Shown here: piece by piece, positions 6,601 through 10,072 of the stretch | Layout: each line of letters starts with the position of its first letter | Numbering within the stretch: the first letter of the stretch is position 1 | Source: an uncultured Bacteroidota bacterium | GTDB lineage: Bacteria > Bacteroidota > Bacteroidia > Bacteroidales > SZUA-534 | DNA length: 10,072 bases | Reading direction: 5' to 3' | NCBI GenBank assembly: GCA_937885735.1 | Contig: CALABN010000282.1 | Span: forward strand, 1 to 10,072 | Position numbers and translations under genes: made by a program | The notes under the pieces: model-generated | The model's input: the letters and a program-made list of their open reading frames with translations, nothing else | What the model was told of the DNA's origin: nothing | The model's database searches: none

Positions 6601-6663
6601 GCAGACAACACCGACACCGTAGATTGTTTCAATAATTGATGTCTCAGGCTCTGTGTTGCCTGC
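6601..6663 (+). promoter_or_regulatory. Structured araA-araB intercistronic RNA
   Basis: GCAGACAACAC (6601-6611) pairs with GTGTTGCCTGC (6653-6663) in 10 of 11 positions (one A-C mismatch). The 41-nt loop contains GACA/TGTC (6613-6616 with 6640-6643) and ATTG/CAAT (6623-6626 with 6630-6633). A competing hairpin, CAGGC (6645-6649) with GCCTG (6658-6662), uses the same 3' strand, so the two folds exclude each other. The structure ends 20 nt before the araB ATG. It may tune araB translation or mRNA processing. It matches no riboswitch class I recognise. Confidence 0.45.
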
Positions 6664-6683
6664 GCGATTAAAACATAAACCTA

Positions 6684-8282
6684 ATGAATACAAAAGATTT
6701 TATTGAATCAGGCAAGGCAGTTCTTGGAATAGAATTCGGCTCTACACGTATCAAGGCTGTTCTTATAGATGAAAATAACAAGCCAATTGCTCAAGGAAGC
6801 CATTCTTGGGAAAATCAACTTGTTGACGGACTGTGGACATATTCGATTGACGCAATCTGGACAGGTCTTCAAGATTGTTATTCAGATCTTTGCAAAGATG
6901 TAAAAAAACAATATGGCTGCGACATCACAAAACTAGCAGCTATAGGCATCAGCGCAATGATGCACGGCTATATGGCATTCAACTCGAATGATGAAATCCT
7001 TGTGCCGTTCCGTACTTGGCGTAATACCAATACAGGCGCAGCGGCTGCCGAACTGTCAAAACTCTTCAACTACAATATCCCGCTTCGCTGGAGCATTTCG
7101 CACCTTTATCAGTGCATCCTGAACAATGATGCTCACGTTAAGGACATCAAGTTCCAGACAACTTTGGCGGGTTACATACATTGGCAACTTACTGGCGAAA
7201 AGGTGCTTGGCGTAGGTGACGCTTCTGGCATGATACCTGTTGACCCACAGACAAAGACATATAATGCCGAGATGGTTGACAAGTTCAACAAGCTGATTGC
7301 CCCTAAGGGATACAACTGGACTTTGCTCGACATCTTCCCGAAAGTGCTTGTCGCTGGCGAGAAGGCGGGCGTTCTTACTGCTGAAGGAGCAAAGAAACTC
7401 GATGTGTCAGGAAAACTTCAGGCAGGCATTCCTTTCTGTGCGCCAGAAGGTGACGCAGGTACAGGCATGGTGGCGACAAATGCAGTAAAACAGCGCACTG
7501 GTAATGTTTCTGCTGGCACATCGTCGTTCTCAATGATTGTGCTGGAAAAAGACTTGTCTAAACCTTACGAGCCTATCGATATGGTTACCACGCCTGATGG
7601 CAGTCTTGTCGCTATGGTTCACTGCAACAATTGCACATCTGACCTTAATGCTTGGGTTGGACTGTTCAAGGAGTCGCTTGAGTTGATGGGTCATAAAGTG
7701 GATATGGATGAACTTTACGGCAAGCTTTACAATAACGCTCTTGCTGGCGATGCCGATTGTGGTGGTCTTTTGGCGTACAACTACATTTCGGGCGAGCCTG
7801 TCGCTGATTCAAGCCTTACAGAAGGACGGCCAATGTTTGTCCGTTCAGCAAACGACAAGTTTAATCTTGCCAACTTTATGCGTGTGCATCTGTATGGTTC
7901 TATTGGCGTGCTGAAACTTGGCAACGACATTCTTCTTAATGAGGAAAAAATAAAGATTGACCGCATCACAGGCCACGGCGGACTGTTCAAGACAAAAGGC
8001 GTCGGACAGCGTGTGCTTGCGGCAGCTTTGAACTCGCCTATATCTGTAATGGAGACAGCAGGCGAGGGCGGAGCTTGGGGCATCGCGCTTCTTGCTGCCT
8101 ATGTTGTCAATAACGACAAGAAACAGAATCTTGCAGATTATCTTGACAGCAAGGTTTTTGCAGGCAATACTGGTGTGTCAATAGCACCTACTAAGGAAGA
8201 CGTTGAAGGTTTCAACAAATATATTGAAACTTACAAGGCAGGTCTTGCAATAGAGAAAGCTGCTGTTGCAAGCAAAAAGTAG
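6684..8282 (+). CDS. araB: Ribulokinase-type FGGY carbohydrate kinase
   Basis: Cytoplasmic FGGY-family kinase, here expected to phosphorylate L-ribulose with ATP to L-ribulose 5-phosphate, the substrate of AraD. At 532 residues it is close to the family's usual size. Landmarks: the N-terminal phosphate motif [15 protein letters not shown] (15-29), MMHGYMAF (92-99), [12 protein letters not shown] (176-187), catalytic Asp257 in [24 protein letters not shown] (273-286), and the adenosine-side motif at 430-466 with GHGGLF and [14 protein letters not shown] kinases are hard to assign to a substrate by sequence; xylulokinase-like activity is the main alternative. Position after araA, in a set with araD and no other kinase, supports ribulokinase. 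It is the last gene before the terminator. Confidence 0.9.
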   Translation: MNTKDFIESGKAVLGIEFGSTRIKAVLIDENNKPIAQGSHSWENQLVDGLWTYSIDAIWTGLQDCYSDLCKDVKKQYGCDITKLAAIGISAMMHGYMAFNSNDEILVPFRTWRNTNTGAAAAELSKLFNYNIPLRWSISHLYQCILNNDAHVKDIKFQTTLAGYIHWQLTGEKVLGVGDASGMIPVDPQTKTYNAEMVDKFNKLIAPKGYNWTLLDIFPKVLVAGEKAGVLTAEGAKKLDVSGKLQAGIPFCAPEGDAGTGMVATNAVKQRTGNVSAGTSSFSMIVLEKDLSKPYEPIDMVTTPDGSLVAMVHCNNCTSDLNAWVGLFKESLELMGHKVDMDELYGKLYNNALAGDADCGGLLAYNYISGEPVADSSLTEGRPMFVRSANDKFNLANFMRVHLYGSIGVLKLGNDILLNEEKIKIDRITGHGGLFKTKGVGQRVLAAALNSPISVMETAGEGGAWGIALLAAYVVNNDKKQNLADYLDSKVFAGNTGVSIAPTKEDVEGFNKYIETYKAGLAIEKAAVASKK

Positions 8283-8306
8283 AATTCTGTCATACTCTAA
8301 ATTATC

Positions 8307-8342
8307 AAACGGACAAGACATTTGCCTTGTCCGTTTTTTTTT
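8307..8342 (+). terminator. Intrinsic terminator of the arabinose cluster
   Basis: AAACGGACAAG (8307-8317) pairs with CTTGTCCGTTT (8326-8336), giving an 11-bp perfect stem, followed by an unbroken T-tract to 8342. It lies 24 bp after the araB stop and is a classic rho-independent terminator for plus-strand transcription. Confidence 0.92.
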
Positions 8343-8440
8343 CACTCATTCATCTATCTGCAAACCTTGTGTTTTTGCGTTATATATTGTTTGTCAAGTA
8401 TTTCAGTGAATTTTATTCGTTTGTAGAATCTGCCAATATG

Positions 8441-8474
8441 AAACGAGCGAATGAACTTTTCCATCCGCTCGTTT
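8441..8474. terminator. Hairpin between convergent genes, probable terminator
   Basis: AAACGAGCG (8441-8449) pairs perfectly with CGCTCGTTT (8466-8474); after one A-C mismatch a further ATG/CAT extends the stem. It lies 38 bp beyond the stop of the minus-strand PTPS-like gene. On the minus strand the stem ends in GTTT and is followed by CATATT, so it would be a weak terminator for that gene. The rest of 8343-8512 shows nothing else I can support. Confidence 0.5.
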
Positions 8475-8512
8475 GCCGTTAAATCATTAATGCAACCGCA
8501 TCAATAAAATGC

Positions 8513-9082
8513 TTACTTCTTGTACCCGCATTTTGGACAGACACCATTCTCGTTCATGGCTATGCCACAAAGCGGGCAACGGTCGACAGTCCTGTTTACT
8601 TCGTATTCCTGGCAGGCCATATTGGCACCACTTGCAAAGGTGAGCTTGGCAATGTTTAACTTGTCTTTCAGAAGGTCGTACACAATCTTAATCATGCCTT
8701 CAACTGTCATGGTTTCTTTCGTTACCACCAATCTACTGTCAGGATAGGCTGTTGCCCATTGCGTCTTGAACGCTTCACCCTTCATTTTGTTTTGAGGATG
8801 GCCGTTCCGAATACCCTGCTTCTCATACACATCGAGAATGGCGGGCAAGAGAGGGTCGTCTTCCCTTAAAATGAGGGCATGGTCAAAGTTCTTTAACACA
8901 TCCCAGGCCACTTTCTGAATCTCATTGCAAGGATATACCATATTGACACCAGGATTCACGCTTACGGTATCTTCCACTTCAATTGTCAAGATACCCGTAT
9001 GCCCGTGCAGGTATTGGGCTTCGCCCTGAAACCCGTAGAACCTGTGGGCGTACTGCAAACTCAAAGTTGTAATGCTTCTCAT
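8513..9082 (-). CDS. PTPS/QueD-like protein with C-terminal zinc ribbon
   Basis: Member of the 6-pyruvoyl-tetrahydropterin synthase / 6-carboxytetrahydropterin synthase superfamily, 189 residues against about 120 in E. coli QueD. The zinc-binding histidines are present: His13 in YAHRFYG, and His26 and His28 in YLHGHTG. The Asp67-His68 pair of the DH motif and Glu123 in VTKETMTVEG (substrate-pterin anchor) are kept. The catalytic Cys, normally four residues before the first His of HGH, is Ala22; Glu21 is next to it. Residues 73-115 form an insertion, and the C-terminus carries a zinc ribbon, Cys169-x2-Cys172 and Cys182-x2-Cys185. It stands alone, with no queuosine or folate genes nearby. QueD, PTPS-III-like or a new pterin-related activity are all possible. 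Superfamily is firm; reaction unknown. Confidence 0.82.
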   Translation of the reverse strand: MRSITTLSLQYAHRFYGFQGEAQYLHGHTGILTIEVEDTVSVNPGVNMVYPCNEIQKVAWDVLKNFDHALILREDDPLLPAILDVYEKQGIRNGHPQNKMKGEAFKTQWATAYPDSRLVVTKETMTVEGMIKIVYDLLKDKLNIAKLTFASGANMACQEYEVNRTVDRCPLCGIAMNENGVCPKCGYKK

Positions 9083-9127
9083 AATGCAATTTTTTTAATT
9101 GTTAATAATACCGTTTCTCAGTTGCCA

Positions 9128-9155
9128 ATGGGGTTCAATTCGTCGTTGTCCCCAT
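9128..9155 (-). other. Leader hairpin of the PTPS-like gene
   Basis: ATGGGG (9128-9133) and CCCCAT (9150-9155) are inversely complementary around a 16-nt loop. Read on the minus strand it lies in the predicted 5' leader, between the -7 box at 9176-9183 and the start codon at 9082. It is a modest stem with no recognised riboswitch (a preQ1 class was considered and not seen). Confidence 0.25.
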
Positions 9156-9175
9156 ATATGACTAATTGAGTATTA

Positions 9176-9207
9176 CAAAGATAAGTGTGGTTGCGCAGTG
9201 ATGAAAA
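9176..9207 (-). promoter_or_regulatory. Predicted promoter of the PTPS-like gene
   Basis: On the minus strand TATCTTTG (9183-9176) is an exact TAnnTTTG -7 box. A TTTC at 9206-9203, 19 bp upstream, is a three-of-four match to the -33 TTTG. Transcription would start near 9170, giving a leader of about 90 nt. An inverted repeat GATGAA/TTCATC (9200-9205, 9217-9222) overlaps the -33 region and could be an operator. Confidence 0.5.
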
Positions 9208-9262
9208 TCGAATATATTCATCTCGTCATCTATGAAAACGAACCTTTTCGTGCGTAGGTTTG

Positions 9263-9306
9263 AAAACAAAAAGTTCGGGCCTGAACATTCACTTCAAGTC
9301 CGAACT
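9263..9306 (-). terminator. Intrinsic terminator of the lipocalin gene
   Basis: Positions 9272-9280 pair with 9298-9306 (one G-T pair); after a C-A mismatch, TGAA (9282-9285) pairs with TTCA (9293-9296). On the minus strand the stem is followed by TTTT, G, TTTT (9271-9263), a good U-tract. It lies 55 bp past the lipocalin stop and would also keep that transcript out of the PTPS-like gene. Confidence 0.75.
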
Positions 9307-9314
9307 CTTGATGG

Positions 9315-9341
9315 ATGAAACTCAATCCGTGTGAGTTTCAT
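9315..9341 (-). other. Second 3' hairpin after the lipocalin gene
   Basis: ATGAAACTCA (9315-9324) pairs perfectly with TGAGTTTCAT (9332-9341), 10 bp around a 7-nt loop. It falls between the lipocalin stop and the intrinsic terminator, so the lipocalin mRNA would end in two consecutive stems. No T-tract follows this one; protection from 3' exonucleases is the likeliest role. Confidence 0.5.
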
Positions 9342-9360
9342 TACTGATAGGGCAATGTTC

Positions 9361-9891
9361 CTAATGCTCGACCCAGATGAGTTTGCTTGTGTCGTAACCT
9401 CGATTTTCTGCCTGCTTCAGCAAATGGTCAATGTCGTTCTTGTCCATTGTTGACGTGCGACTTAGAATCCACAAGTACTTGCCGTTTTTGCCTCCGACAA
9501 GCGCGTATCGGTAGTCGGGAGCCAATTCCAGCACGTTGTACTGCGTGTAGAACATCCAGAAAAAGGACACTTCAAGTTGTCCAGGCTTGGAATCGTCCAA
9601 ACGGCGCACTTTTCCTTCCGACTGCTTGAATTTCCCATCCAATTGTCCCTTGAAGCCAGAATTTGTCACTTTGACGGTTCCGTCGTCTTGAAGTTCGTAG
9701 TAGGCCGTACAGCCTGTCAAGTTCCGTTCGAAACAGTGGTCGAAGCGTGCAATCTCATACCACATACCCATATAACGATTGATATCCAGTTCGTTAACGG
9801 TGGCTGTGTCCAATGGTGTAATGGTTTTGGAACACGACTCAAGTCCCATAAGAATCAGGACTCCTGAAAGTAATGCTGAAATCTTTTTCAT
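9361..9891 (-). CDS. blc: Bacterial lipocalin (Blc-type) lipoprotein
   Basis: Envelope lipocalin of 176 residues, the usual Blc length. Residues 1-19 are a lipoprotein signal with lipobox L-E-S-C, lipidated at Cys20. Lipocalin signatures are clear: NRYMGMWYEIARFDHCFER, with the invariant G-x-W near 42-44, and GKYLWILSRT with the conserved Arg of the second conserved region. In between lie alternating polar/hydrophobic strands of an eight-stranded barrel (about 60-140) and a C-terminal helix and strand ending in WVEH. E. coli Blc is an outer-membrane lipoprotein that binds lysophospholipids; the ligand here cannot be read from sequence. Cys53 and Cys61 could form a disulfide. It has its own promoter and terminator, so it is a monocistronic unit. 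The family is firm; the function is inferred. Confidence 0.92.
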   Translation of the reverse strand: MKKISALLSGVLILMGLESCSKTITPLDTATVNELDINRYMGMWYEIARFDHCFERNLTGCTAYYELQDDGTVKVTNSGFKGQLDGKFKQSEGKVRRLDDSKPGQLEVSFFWMFYTQYNVLELAPDYRYALVGGKNGKYLWILSRTSTMDKNDIDHLLKQAENRGYDTSKLIWVEH

Positions 9892-9937
9892 AGCGCATTT
9901 AGTTTAAAAGGTTAAAACTTTAATTTTTATTGACACA

Positions 9938-9969
9938 CAAAAGTAACGGTCGGTCTATGTATTGACAAA
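9938..9969 (-). promoter_or_regulatory. Predicted promoter of the lipocalin gene
   Basis: On the minus strand a TTTG at 9969-9966 is followed, after 20 bp, by TACTTTTG (9945-9938), an exact TAnnTTTG. Both elements and the spacing fit the Bacteroidota -33/-7 consensus. The start codon at 9891 lies about 45 nt further on. This is the best promoter in the window. Confidence 0.7.
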
Positions 9970-10072
9970 ATCTATTTTCTCAACGATAATATTGATAGAA
10001 GCGATAATGACGGTGCGTCTATGCAGAACGACGATTTCAATGGCGTATCCTTCAGGACTTGTGCGTATTGTC
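9970..10072. other. Right-edge sequence, unresolved
   Basis: Open frames run off the edge on both strands. On the plus strand one begins with ATG at 10007 (about 22 codons visible). On the minus strand one runs in from the edge and stops near 9955 (about 38 codons). Neither resembles a family I know, and the fragments are too short to choose between. No hairpin or promoter beyond 9969 was found. Confidence 0.3.

Noticed and set aside
8438..8482. 14-codon frame starting with ATG at 8438
   Set aside because: It coincides with the hairpin at 8441-8474 between converging genes and is probably accidental.
9083..9175. preQ1-type riboswitch in the leader of the QueD-like gene
   Set aside because: Only a 6-bp stem with a 16-nt loop is visible; the compact pseudoknot and conserved A-rich tail of preQ1 riboswitches were not found.
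1..10072. CRISPR array, tRNA, rRNA or phage genes
   Set aside because: No regularly spaced repeats, no cloverleaf that holds up, and no phage or rRNA sequence was recognised on either strand.

Overview
The window looks like a chromosomal piece of a Bacteroidota genome, probably order Bacteroidales (Prevotella/Bacteroides-like). Reasons: three matches to the Bacteroidota promoter -7 box TAnnTTTG, weak Shine-Dalgarno signals, an L-arabinose gene set typical of gut Bacteroidales, lipoprotein signals, and an S23-type four-helix-bundle gene set in AT-rich GATAATTG-type repeats. The genus cannot be fixed from the sequence alone.

Layout. Positions 1-505 are upstream DNA with no convincing gene. They hold a strong hairpin (144-175), short direct and inverted repeats that could be regulator sites, a -7 box at 407-414 and a 5'-leader hairpin. 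From 506 to 8282 runs one plus-strand L-arabinose utilisation cluster: a lipoprotein aldose 1-epimerase, a sodium/sugar symporter (SSS family, SGLT-like), L-ribulose-5-phosphate 4-epimerase (araD), an S23-family four-helix-bundle gene, L-arabinose isomerase (araA) and an FGGY kinase acting as ribulokinase (araB). A textbook intrinsic terminator (8307-8342) closes it. Two minus-strand genes follow: a 6-pyruvoyl-tetrahydropterin-synthase-like protein with a C-terminal zinc ribbon, and a Blc-type lipocalin lipoprotein. Each has its own -7 box, and the lipocalin also has its own terminator.

How the genes work together. The envelope mutarotase would interconvert arabinose anomers, and the symporter would import the sugar with Na+. 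AraA converts arabinose to ribulose, AraB phosphorylates it, and AraD makes D-xylulose 5-phosphate for the pentose phosphate pathway. No regulator gene is present; an AraR-type regulator would have to lie outside the window.

Most unusual points. (1) A ~490-bp cassette (4544-5032), a four-helix-bundle gene between inverted AT-rich repeats, sits between araD and araA and looks like a small mobile or domesticated insertion. (2) The PTPS/QueD homologue keeps its zinc-binding histidines but has Ala where the catalytic Cys should be, and it carries an added zinc ribbon. (3) The mutarotase ends in a tail with Cys at i, i+4, i+8, i+12. (4) The araA-araB gap can form two mutually exclusive RNA structures. 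All operator, attenuator and mobility ideas are inferences from sequence.
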